A program made the position numbers and the translations under genes. A stretch of 22,816 nucleotides of DNA. Source: a virus. The notes under the pieces were generated by a model. It was not told where the DNA came from, searched no databases, and saw only the letters and a list, made by a program, of their open reading frames with translations. Below are positions 6,054 to 13,494 of the stretch, piece after piece (position 1 is the stretch's first letter; each line of letters starts with the position of its first letter). The stretch lies in IMG/VR virus record IMGVR_UViG_3300030329_002746, positions 1 to 22,816 of that record. The stretch is one strand, 5' to 3'.

Positions 6054-6923
6054 ATGGCTAAAGAAAAATTCGACGCATATCAGGTAGTAACCGATCAGAT
6101 CGTAAAGGCTCTGGAAGCAGGAACCCGCCCTTGGACGAAAAGCTGGGCAGGCGGGTCAGGCGGCCTGCCCCTACGCCACAACGGCAAGCCTTATTCGGGC
6201 GTCAACATCTTGATCCTCGGCCTGTCAGGTTTCACCAACCCTTACTGGATGACGTTTAAGCAGGCGCAGGAGTATGGCGGCAAAGTCCGCAAGGGTTCGA
6301 CGGCAACGAAGATCGTCTTCTTCAAGCCCCTCAAGATTGAGGACAAGGTAACCAACGAAGAGAAGAGCATCCCCCTACTCCGCACTTACAACGTCTTCAA
6401 TGCCGAGCAGATCGAAGGGTTGCCTGAGCGGTTCTATCCCGGCGAAGAAGTTCGTAACCAAGGCGAGCGCATCGAAGCTGCCGAGGCTTTCTTTGCTGGC
6501 AGGACGAACCTTGTTCACGAGGGTGGGCAAGCGTACTACCGTCCGTCGCTCGACCAGATCGTCATGCCTGCGTTCGAGAAGTTCGATGACCCCGAGGCGT
6601 ATTACAGCACGCTCTCTCACGAGTTCATCCATTGGACGGGTCACAAGTCCAGACTGGACCGTGACCTGAAGACGAGCTACGGCACAAAAGACTATGCTCG
6701 CGAGGAGTTGGTTGCCGAGCTGGGGTCAGCCTTCGTCATGCACACCCTCGGCCTAAGCGCCGAGCCACGAGAAGACCACGCCGAGTACCTAGCCGAATGG
6801 CTGAAGGTATTGAAGGAAGACAAACGGGCGATCTTCCGCGCTTCGGCAGCAGCCCAGAAGGCGGCAGATTTTCTGTCCGCCAACGCAAACCCTGAAACTG
6901 AAACCAAGAAGGAGGCAGCCTAA
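6054..6923 (+). CDS. ArdC-like antirestriction protein with zinc metallopeptidase domain
   Basis: The product has 289 residues. The N-terminal 130 match the ArdC single-strand DNA-binding domain: YQVVTDQIVKALEAG, PWTKSW, GKPYSGVNILIL, YWMTFKQAQEYGG and a run ending YNVFNAEQIEGLP. The C-terminal half is a zincin-type peptidase-like domain with HEFIHWTGH near residues 189-197, the HExxH zinc motif, and a downstream glutamate in AREELVAELGSAF as third ligand candidate. ArdC proteins from plasmids protect incoming DNA from restriction; phage copies probably do the same on entry. The start at 6054 is in the shared ATGGAGGTCAC module. The stop overlaps the next start as TAATG, so translation continues into the small acidic gene downstream. 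Confidence 0.8.
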   Translation: MAKEKFDAYQVVTDQIVKALEAGTRPWTKSWAGGSGGLPLRHNGKPYSGVNILILGLSGFTNPYWMTFKQAQEYGGKVRKGSTATKIVFFKPLKIEDKVTNEEKSIPLLRTYNVFNAEQIEGLPERFYPGEEVRNQGERIEAAEAFFAGRTNLVHEGGQAYYRPSLDQIVMPAFEKFDDPEAYYSTLSHEFIHWTGHKSRLDRDLKTSYGTKDYAREELVAELGSAFVMHTLGLSAEPREDHAEYLAEWLKVLKEDKRAIFRASAAAQKAADFLSANANPETETKKEAA

Positions 6924-7186
6924 TGGCAAAATTTATAGTCAACATGGAACACGAGGAGGTCAAGAAAGTGACCTCCTCTATCAAGGTCAGCGTCACCCGC
7001 GACGAAGTTGTCGAGGAGCTTCAGCTTGAAGGAGAAGAGCGACAAGATTGGCGGGAGCGCATCGAAGAGTATATTGACGCTGTCGGAATTGAATGGGTCC
7101 ATGACGAGGGTGAAGTCCTCTCAACAGAAGACGAGTGGAATGATGAAAGGTTAAATGAAATCATCCACGATGTTGGAGAGGCATGA
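6923..7186 (+). CDS. Small acidic protein of unknown function
   Basis: The product has 87 residues and is strongly acidic, with about 30 Asp or Glu. It starts MAKFIVNMEHEEVKK, and the rest is mostly charged helix (RDEVVEELQLEGEERQDW). I recognise no family; it resembles phage DNA-mimic or antirestriction partners only in charge. It overlaps the stop of the ArdC-like gene (TAATG), which suggests the two act together. The start of the next gene overlaps its own stop by four bases. A ten-base-pair hairpin lies within codons 10-19. Confidence 0.65.
   Translation: MAKFIVNMEHEEVKKVTSSIKVSVTRDEVVEELQLEGEERQDWRERIEEYIDAVGIEWVHDEGEVLSTEDEWNDERLNEIIHDVGEA
6952..6977 (+). promoter_or_regulatory. Intragenic hairpin that would bury a Shine-Dalgarno-like core
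   Basis: GAGGAGGTCA (6952-6961) pairs perfectly with TGACCTCCTC (6968-6977) around a 6-base loop. The left arm contains GGAGGTCA, the core of the start module used by other genes here, and the right arm is its exact complement. An in-frame GTG lies at the loop edge, so the hairpin could control internal initiation, or act as a decoy or target for a factor that reads the module. Confidence 0.45.
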
Positions 7187-7386
7187 TGTTAAAAGACGAC
7201 ATCATGGCGGCGGAAGAATTGAAAGGCGGCCCCGTCGCAGCCGCAGTCCGCTTAAATATAATCCAGCACAAAATCAGTCTGGAGGACGGGTTTAATTTTC
7301 TGAGGTCGCACGGTTGCCATCCTCGGATTGCATGTCAGCTCCTTAAAGGGGCAGTAGAAAAAATTGGATACGAGGTGGGGGGTTGA
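7183..7386 (+). CDS. Small unknown protein
   Basis: The product has 67 residues and is probably all helical, with the pattern RLNIIQHKISLEDGFNFL followed by HPRIACQLLKGAVEKIGY. The second half may be a short helix-turn-helix-like unit, but the match is too loose for a call. The start overlaps the upstream stop (ATGATG), where the second ATG at 7186 could also serve. The gene ends the ArdC operon; a GGGG-rich stretch and then a possible promoter follow. Confidence 0.6.
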   Translation: MMLKDDIMAAEELKGGPVAAAVRLNIIQHKISLEDGFNFLRSHGCHPRIACQLLKGAVEKIGYEVGG

Positions 7387-7418
7387 CCCCCACCAATTTT
7401 TAATTTAGAAGGCACTTA
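7383..7418 (+). promoter_or_regulatory. Possible promoter/operator before the helicase gene
   Basis: TTGACC (7383-7388) could be a -35 box, but the -10 region 17 bases later (TAGAAG) is poor. The more convincing signal is GAAGGCACTTA (7408-7418), which on the minus strand reads TAAGTGCCTTC, a near match to the shared operator (one mismatch in one half-site). It sits 16 bases before the start module of the SNF2-like gene. Confidence 0.35.
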
Positions 7419-7434
7419 CATTTTGGAGGTCACT

Positions 7435-8805
7435 ATGAATAAAGAACTGCTCCCGCATCAGATCGAAGACGCCAAGTTCCTTGCGAGCAAATCCTTTGCT
7501 GGAAATTTTTCTGGCATGGGCAGCGGCAAGACACTCACCGCCCTGAAGGCTTGCGACTTGGTTAAGTCATGGCGCAAGTACAACAACGTCATTATCATCG
7601 GCCCCCCGATCAGCTTGCCCATGTGGAAGGCGGAGGCTGAGGCCAATCTCCCCGGAGAGGAAGGAAGCTACTGGCCTACTCAAGCACAGATTTTAAAAAC
7701 GGGGACGACCAAGATCGACAAAAACGCAGACGTCCTCATCATGTCTTACGAGATCGCAACCAAGAGGGTTGCTGAGCTGAAAGCATTGAAGGCTTGCGTT
7801 TTAATCTGCGACGAGAGCCACGCCTTGAAAAGCATCAAGGCCAAGCGGACCAAAGCCATCTTGGGAAGAGACGGACTGGCGTCCTACGTCAAGCACGCTT
7901 GGATGTTGAGTGGTACACCGATTACCCGCTGGAACGACGACCTTTACAGTTTTCTCAGCCGCGCTGACCTCCGGGGCATGAGAGAACGCTTGGGTGGCGA
8001 CAGTATGGAGAGGTTTCGTCTCCAATACTGCGTCACCCAACGCAAGCACTGGCCGGGGGCTAGTTTCCCGACAATAGTCACTGTTGGCAGCCGCAACACC
8101 GACAAGCTGAACGAATGGGTTTTCGATGGCGGCCTAGCTGTTCGCCGTGATCTGGCTGACGTTTGGAAAGCCATGCCGCCATTCACGTCTAACCGTCTGC
8201 CCGTTAGCCAAACCCGTGACCCTGAGCTGGCTGCCATGATGAAGATGCTGGACAGGCGGACCCTCAAACAGATTGAGGAGGCGTTGGGCAGTAACGACGA
8301 ACATATCGCGACAATGCGTCGTTGGCTTGGCCTATCCAAGGTAGCCGCCGCCGCTGATCTTATTGCTGACAGAATAGAGAGCGGGAGCGGCCCACTGCTT
8401 GTTGGAGTTTGGCATCGTGACGTGATTGATAAACTCGTCACTGAGCTTCAGAAGCGCGACATCAGCCAGCGGGTTATTGACGGACGCACGTCCGCCGCGC
8501 AGAAGCAGTCAGCGCAGGAGCTGTTCAACGCCAAACAGATCGACGTGCTTGTTGGGCAGATTGCTTCTATGGGCGTTAGCCTGAACCTCCAGCATGGCGG
8601 TAACCGCATAGTGGTAGTGGAGGAAGATTTTTCGCCAGCCGTCATGGATCAGTTCTATGCTCGCCTTCTTCGCATGGGGCAGGAGAAGCACGTCCATGCA
8701 GACATCCTCGTCACCGACACTAAGCTCGACAAAGCCATTGCACAAATTAGCAGCCGCAAGCGAAGCGAACATGGTATCCTTCTGAAACAGGAGGAGGCAG
8801 CGTGA
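7435..8805 (+). CDS. SNF2-like superfamily 2 helicase
   Basis: The product has 456 residues. It begins with a Q-motif-like LLPHQIEDAKFL. Walker A GMGSGKT is at residues 27-33, motif II reads DESH near 126-129, motif III is in LSGTPITRW near 157-165, and the second lobe ends with QFYARLLRMGQ near 405, the SNF2-type motif VI. It should be an ATP-driven DNA translocase. Phage relatives commonly lie in replication modules near polymerase and nuclease genes, as here, and are thought to assist recombination or fork restart. The start at 7435 has the shared module. The stop overlaps the next small gene as TGATG. Confidence 0.85.
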   Translation: MNKELLPHQIEDAKFLASKSFAGNFSGMGSGKTLTALKACDLVKSWRKYNNVIIIGPPISLPMWKAEAEANLPGEEGSYWPTQAQILKTGTTKIDKNADVLIMSYEIATKRVAELKALKACVLICDESHALKSIKAKRTKAILGRDGLASYVKHAWMLSGTPITRWNDDLYSFLSRADLRGMRERLGGDSMERFRLQYCVTQRKHWPGASFPTIVTVGSRNTDKLNEWVFDGGLAVRRDLADVWKAMPPFTSNRLPVSQTRDPELAAMMKMLDRRTLKQIEEALGSNDEHIATMRRWLGLSKVAAAADLIADRIESGSGPLLVGVWHRDVIDKLVTELQKRDISQRVIDGRTSAAQKQSAQELFNAKQIDVLVGQIASMGVSLNLQHGGNRIVVVEEDFSPAVMDQFYARLLRMGQEKHVHADILVTDTKLDKAIAQISSRKRSEHGILLKQEEAA

Positions 8806-8918
8806 TGTTAAATTTTCAAAACGTCCTTGCGGTAGTGTTTATAATTGCCGTCGTATTTTTTCTTGTGTGGCAGTCGATGCTATCCATTGACGAGCTGATG
8901 GCATTGAGGGGGTTCTAA
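8805..8918 (+). CDS. 37-residue single-span membrane protein
   Basis: A short frame starts at 8805, overlapping the helicase stop (TGATG), and ends one base before the nuclease start. It has GGAGG upstream. The product, starting MLNFQNVLAVVFIIAVVFFL, has one hydrophobic segment at about residues 7-24 and a short C-terminal tail ending ALRGF. It exactly fills the space between two sure genes, which supports it as real. The role is unknown; small early membrane proteins of phages often modify the host envelope or block superinfection. Confidence 0.6.
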   Translation: MLNFQNVLAVVFIIAVVFFLVWQSMLSIDELMALRGF

Positions 8919-8919
8919 C

Positions 8920-9909
8920 ATGGATTTGAAGGAAGCAGTTGTTGGAGGTCAGAGAATACTCGACAGCCAGAAGGAATGGGGTTTCGATAGAAGCCAGTAC
9001 CTCAACGCTAGTGAGGCGGAGGATTGCATCCGCCGCATCTGGTATTCCAAGCACCAACCTGAGCTGGCGGAGGAACAGGAGTGGGGCTTCGCTTGGCGAG
9101 GCCATCTTACCGAGGAATACGTCGTCCGCTGCCTGCAGGCGAGAAACGACGTTACCCTCGCCCTTGCCGGGGAGGAGCAGGAGAGCATCCAAAACGAGAA
9201 GCTCCGACTATCGGCTACGCCTGACGGGGTTATATCTTTTGAAGGCGGACCCTTTGAGGGCTTGGAGGTCAAGAGTATTGATCCCCGGACTAACAGGAAC
9301 AACCTTCCCCGTGTGGGCCACGTCGTCCAGCTTAAACTAGGCATGGCCCTGTTCAACATGAAGTGGGGAGGCGTTGCGCCCTACACCACACTGGAGAAGG
9401 GGCGCATCCTCTACATCGACGCGAGCAACTACAACGACATCATTGAATTTGAGGTGCAGGCGGACGACACCATACTGGATCGCTACGCCAAGAAGGCTGC
9501 CAAAGTTTTCCGCACCCAGTCTGTAGACGGCCTAGATCGCGAGGGAAAGCGGCTAGGTACATGCAACTACTGCAGTTTCAAATCTGCGTGTGGAGTAGAC
9601 GTAGCGCAACCGTCTAGTCGGAAAGCACCTTCCAGCGTCTCCAAGGCCGCCAAAAGATATATGGAGGTCAGGGACAGCGAAGAGGCGATCAAGCTGGAGA
9701 AGGCTGCTTTGAGCGAGGAGCTGAAGGCTTTGCTTGGCAGCATGAACATGAACAACGCTGTAGTCGATGGCGTCGAAGTCAAGATGACTACAGTCAAGGG
9801 ACGTGAGAGCTTAGATAAGAAGGCTGTCGCGAAGGCGGGGATAGACTTGTCCCCATTTACTACGGTGGGCGCACCGAGCGTGCGCCTGAACGTGAAACGT
9901 GCGAATTGA
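8920..9909 (+). CDS. Cas4/RecB-like PD-(D/E)XK nuclease with four cysteines
   Basis: The product has 329 residues. LNASEAEDCIRRIWY near 27-41 gives the first cysteine. ATPDGVI near 94-100 carries the metal aspartate, and GLEVKSID near 109-116 the ExK pair. QLKLGMALF provides the conserved glutamine of RecB-type nucleases. CNYCSFKSACG near 214-224 supplies three more cysteines. The one-plus-three cysteine order matches the iron-sulphur cluster of Cas4 and AddB-type nucleases. It probably resects DNA ends for recombination or turns over host DNA. The C-terminal 100 residues are a helical, lysine-rich extension. A possible decoy of the start module, GGAGGTCAG, lies at codons 9-11. Confidence 0.8.
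   Translation: MDLKEAVVGGQRILDSQKEWGFDRSQYLNASEAEDCIRRIWYSKHQPELAEEQEWGFAWRGHLTEEYVVRCLQARNDVTLALAGEEQESIQNEKLRLSATPDGVISFEGGPFEGLEVKSIDPRTNRNNLPRVGHVVQLKLGMALFNMKWGGVAPYTTLEKGRILYIDASNYNDIIEFEVQADDTILDRYAKKAAKVFRTQSVDGLDREGKRLGTCNYCSFKSACGVDVAQPSSRKAPSSVSKAAKRYMEVRDSEEAIKLEKAALSEELKALLGSMNMNNAVVDGVEVKMTTVKGRESLDKKAVAKAGIDLSPFTTVGAPSVRLNVKRAN
9611..9620 (+). repeat. CGTCTAGTCG copy within the Cas4-like nuclease gene
   Basis: Second exact copy, read as PSSR in the coding frame, at the junction of the cysteine cluster and the C-terminal extension. Confidence 0.5.
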
Positions 9910-9925
9910 AAAGGAGCTATTTAAC

Positions 9926-10621
9926 ATGGCAAACGCACTATCTACTTTTATCAAGGGGGCAGGCGAAAGTCTTCCCGCAATGACGGACGACCAGTTAGCG
10001 GATGCGCTGGATCGTGCAAACGAAGCCTATGGAGTATCCGACACGTCGGGTATTCAGTATGTAACCTTCTCTGGAAAAAACGGAGAGTACACCATAGGTA
10101 AATCGAGTGAACGTGACGAGGACGCCCTCTACCTGATCGAACCAAAATCCTTCATAGCTGGATTTAAATGCTGGAAGGGGGGTAAACCCGTAGGCGTAGT
10201 AGAGTGGTCATACTTTACTCCAGAGCGTGCCGTTGCAGTGGCTGATCTGGAAGACCACGGTCCTTACGACGAGCGTCGGGGTGAGGGCTGGAAGCCGTTG
10301 CTCGGTTTCGGCCTTGTATCGACGGACGGAAATAACACCGCCCTGAAATATACGACGACGACAATCTCTGCGTGCAACGCCGTGAAAGACCTCATCTTGG
10401 AAGTGGGCAGCCGTGCGCGGAATAAAGAGCCGTCCCTTCCGCTGGTCTACCTCGGGGCTGAGCAGTTTACGTCACGCGACGGTGACACCAACTGGAAGCC
10501 TACCTTCCACGCTGAGACGTGGGTGACCCGCCCAGCCTTCGCAGCCTTCTTTGAAGGCGAGATGGACTTGGACGCACTTGTCGAAGGCGAGCAGCCGAAG
10601 AAGAAGCGAGGACGCAAGTAG
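9926..10621 (+). CDS. Unknown replication/recombination-associated protein
   Basis: The product has 231 residues. After a helical start (LPAMTDDQLADALDRANEAYG) it appears beta-rich, with FSGKNGEYTIGK, DALYLIEPKSFIAGFKCWK, GVVEWSY and later ALKYTTTTISACNAVKDLI. It ends in an acidic stretch followed by PKKKRGRK. I know no named family for it. Its place right after a Cas4-like nuclease and before the DNA polymerase would suit a single-strand DNA-binding or annealing protein, but that rests on context only. The start at 9926 has AAGGAG nine bases upstream. A strong hairpin follows the stop. Confidence 0.65.
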   Translation: MANALSTFIKGAGESLPAMTDDQLADALDRANEAYGVSDTSGIQYVTFSGKNGEYTIGKSSERDEDALYLIEPKSFIAGFKCWKGGKPVGVVEWSYFTPERAVAVADLEDHGPYDERRGEGWKPLLGFGLVSTDGNNTALKYTTTTISACNAVKDLILEVGSRARNKEPSLPLVYLGAEQFTSRDGDTNWKPTFHAETWVTRPAFAAFFEGEMDLDALVEGEQPKKKRGRK

Positions 10622-10628
10622 CCACAAA

Positions 10629-10663
10629 GAATTACCCCCCAGTTTTTGGCTGGGGGGTAGTTC
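10629..10663 (+). terminator. Strong hairpin between the nuclease partner gene and the polymerase gene
   Basis: GAATTACCCCCCAG (10629-10642) pairs with CTGGGGGGTAGTTC (10650-10663) with one G-U pair, giving a 14-base-pair stem around TTTTTGG. Only TTC follows, so it is not a textbook terminator. It may pause polymerase or protect RNA upstream of the polymerase gene. Confidence 0.55.
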
Positions 10664-10676
10664 TTCAAGGAGTTCA

Positions 10677-10748
10677 ATGAAAAACAGAAAAGTTGTTAGA
10701 AGCATTGGAGGTCACCAACACTATGCCTTTAAATACCCCCAGATATAA
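10677..10748 (+). CDS. Possible 23-residue leader peptide overlapping the polymerase start
   Basis: ATG at 10677 follows AAGGAG by four bases and opens a frame that reads MKNRKVVRSIGG and ends at TAA (10746-10748). It runs through the polymerase Shine-Dalgarno site and start codon in a different frame and stops 26 bases inside the gene. Ribosomes on it would cover the polymerase start, so it could couple or restrain polymerase translation. It is short, and may be chance. Confidence 0.35.
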   Translation: MKNRKVVRSIGGHQHYAFKYPQI

Positions 10749-12537
10749 GAAGGTGTCAACCCTTGAGGGTCTAGTAAAGATACTGGACACCGTAGGCGAT
10801 ACCGACTGCGCCCTTGATTTTGAGACGACGTCTCTCCGTCCACAGGACGGCAGGGTCCGCCTTGTTTCACTGTGTAACAAGAAAGTGAAAGCCGTCGTAG
10901 ACTTCGATCAGATCAAGGGCGGCTTCAAAGCCGTAGCCAAGTTATTCGATAGAGGGCAATGGGTTGTCTTCAATGCCGGGTTCGAGCTTCGCTGGTTTAT
11001 TGACGCTGGCTGTCCGAATACGGCGTGCCTCGACGTTGGCTACTTACGACGGGCCATCCTTGGCGGAGGAACCTTCAGGCTGTTGGACATAGTCGCTTGG
11101 GACTTGAATGAGACGATGTCGAAGGAACAGCAGCTTAGTAACTGGTCCGCCAAGCTACTGTCAAGAGAGCAGCTCGACTACGCCTTCCTCGACGCCTACA
11201 AAACTTTTCAGCTCTGGCAGCACTGGCATAGCCGAGCGGCCTCCCATCACTGGGGTGGATTTTATATGCTGAACGAGATGGTCCCGGCAGTCATAGAGAT
11301 GGAAGACAGCGGCATGAAGCTGGACGTCAAGCGCCATCGTGAGCTTTGCCTGCGCTGGGAAAAGGTGCAGAGGCAGAAGTACAAAGAGATCAGAGACATC
11401 GTCAGCGCTTCGGATGTCGCTAACATTCAGAGCGATAGCCAGTGGTCAGATTTTCTGGGCAGCTTCCTCCCTGACGCTTTGTTATTGAATTGGCCTCGAA
11501 CCGAAAAGACGGGCCAGCTCAAAATGTCAACGGACGTCCTCCGTCAGGTGGCGGCCCACGTCGAAGCATCGACGGGGGATAACCCGCTCAGCAATCTGCT
11601 CGACGCCTTGGCGGATTACAAGAAGATCACCAAGTACCTCAGCTCGTTTGGCGAGACGCTTATCACCAAGGCGGAGCTGTCCAAGGACAAGAGGGTTCGC
11701 GCACGCTTTAACATTGGTGCGGCGAAGACGTGCCGCTTCAGCTCCAGCAATCCCAACCTGCAGCAGATACCCCGAGACAATGAATTGATGGGGGAAGTAA
11801 CCAGTGTCCGAAAATCTTTTACTGCTGATCTTGGACGCAAGCTGGTCAGCCTCGACTACAGCGGAATTGAGTTGAGGGTGCTGGCGCTGCTGGCAGAGGA
11901 TGACCAGCTCTTGGAGGACGTCGTCTTCGGAGATGTCCATGCCGAGGTTGCGTCAGTGGTTGCAGGAAAAAAGATTAATCCTAAAAGCAAGGAGGGCAAG
12001 ACCGCCCGATCTAAAGCCAAGGGCGTGTCCTTCGGAATTATCTACGGAAGCGGTGCGGGTGGATTATCGACAACAATGCGGACGACAGTAGAAAACGCCC
12101 AGCGCTATATCGACTTCTGGGCGGATCGTTACAAGAACGCTTTTAATTACCGCCACGAGATTATGACGGAGGCTACCCGCACCAAGTACATTAAAGTCAT
12201 TGACGGCGGGACGATTTATATGGGCAAGAAACCTGAGCTGCCCCGCTGCGCCAACTACCCTGTTCAGAGAGCAGCCCTCGCAGTGATGGCAAGGGCCATC
12301 GTCCGCCATAAGGTCACGCTGGATAAGGAAAGAGCTGCAGGCAGGCATCGTATGACCCGTATGCTTAGCACCATCCATGACGCCCTTATAGACGAAGCGT
12401 CTAGTCGCAATGCTGCTGATTGCCTCCGTCTTATGGAGAAAGACATGGTTGCAGCGTACCTAGACTATTTTCCCAACGCCCCAACAGAGAACCTTGTCGA
12501 AGGAGGTATTGGCAAGGATTGGGGAACCTTGGAATAA
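10723..12537 (+). CDS. Family A DNA polymerase
   Basis: The product has 604 residues and lacks a 5' nuclease domain. The 3'-5' exonuclease domain shows ALDFETTS near 31 (Exo I), NAGFELRWF (Exo II; usually ends FD) and LDYAFLDAY (Exo III). The polymerase domain shows motif A LDYSGIELRVLA near 376, motif B KAKGVSFGIIYGSG near 430 and motif C STIHDALIDEA near 549; the last two differ slightly from the usual DYSQIELR and HDE, as in several phage polymerases. It copies the phage genome, probably with the primase-helicase. ATG at 10723 is chosen; GGAGG lies 11 bases upstream, because CAACAC separates GGAGGTCAC from the TATG of the shared module. A TTG at 10693 is a weaker alternative. Confidence 0.9.
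   Translation: MPLNTPRYKKVSTLEGLVKILDTVGDTDCALDFETTSLRPQDGRVRLVSLCNKKVKAVVDFDQIKGGFKAVAKLFDRGQWVVFNAGFELRWFIDAGCPNTACLDVGYLRRAILGGGTFRLLDIVAWDLNETMSKEQQLSNWSAKLLSREQLDYAFLDAYKTFQLWQHWHSRAASHHWGGFYMLNEMVPAVIEMEDSGMKLDVKRHRELCLRWEKVQRQKYKEIRDIVSASDVANIQSDSQWSDFLGSFLPDALLLNWPRTEKTGQLKMSTDVLRQVAAHVEASTGDNPLSNLLDALADYKKITKYLSSFGETLITKAELSKDKRVRARFNIGAAKTCRFSSSNPNLQQIPRDNELMGEVTSVRKSFTADLGRKLVSLDYSGIELRVLALLAEDDQLLEDVVFGDVHAEVASVVAGKKINPKSKEGKTARSKAKGVSFGIIYGSGAGGLSTTMRTTVENAQRYIDFWADRYKNAFNYRHEIMTEATRTKYIKVIDGGTIYMGKKPELPRCANYPVQRAALAVMARAIVRHKVTLDKERAAGRHRMTRMLSTIHDALIDEASSRNAADCLRLMEKDMVAAYLDYFPNAPTENLVEGGIGKDWGTLE
12398..12407 (+). repeat. CGTCTAGTCG copy within the DNA polymerase gene
   Basis: Third exact copy, read as ASSR in the frame, just after polymerase motif C. 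Confidence 0.5.
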
Positions 12538-12540
12538 GTG

Positions 12541-12569
12541 TTGACGTAAGTGACTTATTCCTGTATTTA
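12541..12569 (+). promoter_or_regulatory. Candidate promoter P3 with perfect operator palindrome
   Basis: TTGACG (12541-12546) and TATTTA (12564-12569) are 17 bases apart. The spacer starts with TAAGTGACTTA (12547-12557), a perfect palindrome around one base and a full match to T[AC]AG-N3-CT[GT]A. It begins three bases after the polymerase stop codon and leads into the DUF6011 gene. Confidence 0.55.
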
Positions 12570-12600
12570 TTGGGGATCATCAGAACTAACGGAGGTCACA

Positions 12601-13035
12601 ATGTTTACTCAAGCTCAAGACGCAAAGCGCTTTATCTTCGCAGGCAACGCTCGGTTCACGCTTACCAGCACCAAGACCGATACGTCTTTCACCTTCAAGA
12701 TGAACGCCCCCAAGGACGATGACAGCATCCGATTTGTCAAAGTCCTGAACGGCCCTGACAATTCTTGGGATGGCGATTGGATGTTCCTTGGCTTCGTTAA
12801 GATGCAGGATGGTCAGCCTACCACCGACTTGATTGCAGGCCGCAAGGGACGCCCAGACGCACCGAGCTTCAAAGCTCTGTCTTGGACGTTGGCGCAAATC
12901 AATCGGGACAATATCCCCGAGGCTTTAGAGATCAGGCACGAGGGCAAGTGCTGCAAGTGTGGTCGCGCCCTGACCGTGCCTGAGAGTATCGACACCGGGA
13001 TTGGCCCGGAGTGCAGAAAGAGGATGGGGCTTTAA
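12601..13035 (+). CDS. DUF6011-type zinc-binding protein
   Basis: The product has 144 residues. The first 100 are beta-rich and unfamiliar (GNARFTLTSTKTDTSFTFKM). The C-terminal part, CCKCGRALTVPESIDTGIGP followed by ECRKRMGL, is the signature of DUF6011, with cysteines placed to bind zinc. DUF6011 proteins are common in phages and plasmids; their role is not known to me. It is the first gene after promoter P3 and uses the start module in the form AACGGAGGTCACA before ATG at 12601. Its stop codon lies in the loop of a terminator-like hairpin. Confidence 0.7.
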   Translation: MFTQAQDAKRFIFAGNARFTLTSTKTDTSFTFKMNAPKDDDSIRFVKVLNGPDNSWDGDWMFLGFVKMQDGQPTTDLIAGRKGRPDAPSFKALSWTLAQINRDNIPEALEIRHEGKCCKCGRALTVPESIDTGIGPECRKRMGL

Positions 13036-13043
13036 GCCCCATC
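13023..13043 (+). terminator. Intrinsic terminator-like hairpin over the DUF6011 stop codon
   Basis: GATGGGGCT (13023-13031) pairs with AGCCCCATC (13035-13043), followed by TTCCATTTT. The stem is strong and the T-run broken, so partial termination before the following small genes is likely. Confidence 0.55.
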
Positions 13044-13068
13044 TTCCATTTTAGGAAGGAGTGAAACA

Positions 13069-13251
13069 ATGAAGTGTGTATTATGTAAGGAACAGATCGA
13101 CGCACAACGCACCCCGTTTGGGGAGGTTGTGTGGGAGGGAGGCCACAACGCCGAGCCTGTTAAGAGAGGACGGTGCTGCTCGGTTTGTAATGAGACACGG
13201 GTAATCCCCGCGAGGCTGGAGCAACTCCTGCCCGTAAGCGTAACGGCTTAG
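13069..13251 (+). CDS. Small double zinc-ribbon-like protein
   Basis: The product has 60 residues. MKCVLCKEQID gives a CxxC pair near the start and RCCSVCNETRVIPARL a second cysteine group near residue 37, enclosing WEGGHNAEPVKRG. Small proteins with this order, including the VIPARL end, are widespread in phages and some bacteria, and are expected to bind one zinc ion. Function is not established. It has AAGGAG upstream with seven bases before ATG, an ordinary ribosome binding site rather than the shared module. Confidence 0.7.
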   Translation: MKCVLCKEQIDAQRTPFGEVVWEGGHNAEPVKRGRCCSVCNETRVIPARLEQLLPVSVTA

Positions 13252-13260
13252 GAGGGGGCT

Positions 13261-13494
13261 ATGTCAGCACGCATCCATAGCCGTGAAGATTTGCAGTATA
13301 CCATTAAAGAGCTAATAGCGGATATTGACAGATCAAAAGCAGCAGTAAATCGAAAGAGAAAACTGCCTACCTCTGCTAAAGTATTTTCGCTGGTTGATCT
13401 TGATAACAAACGAGCCGTGCTTCAATGGGCTGAACGTATGGCAACCGCTGCGCCAGAAGGCATACAAATTACCGAGAATGGAGAAGAGATATGA
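13261..13494 (+). CDS. Small helical protein of unknown function
   Basis: The product has 77 residues, mainly helical and basic, with LQYTIKELIADIDRSKAAVN near the start and a second helix RAVLQWAERMATAAPEG. I recognise no family. It starts nine bases after the upstream stop, with GGAGGG before ATG, and overlaps the next gene by ATGA, so it belongs to a translationally coupled row with the DUF6378 and ribbon-helix-helix-like genes. Confidence 0.6.
   Translation: MSARIHSREDLQYTIKELIADIDRSKAAVNRKRKLPTSAKVFSLVDLDNKRAVLQWAERMATAAPEGIQITENGEEI

Noticed and set aside
9265-9670. Extra copies of GGAGGTCA inside the Cas4-like gene as internal starts
   Set aside because: No start codon lies at the right distance in frame, and the surrounding sequence is plainly coding.
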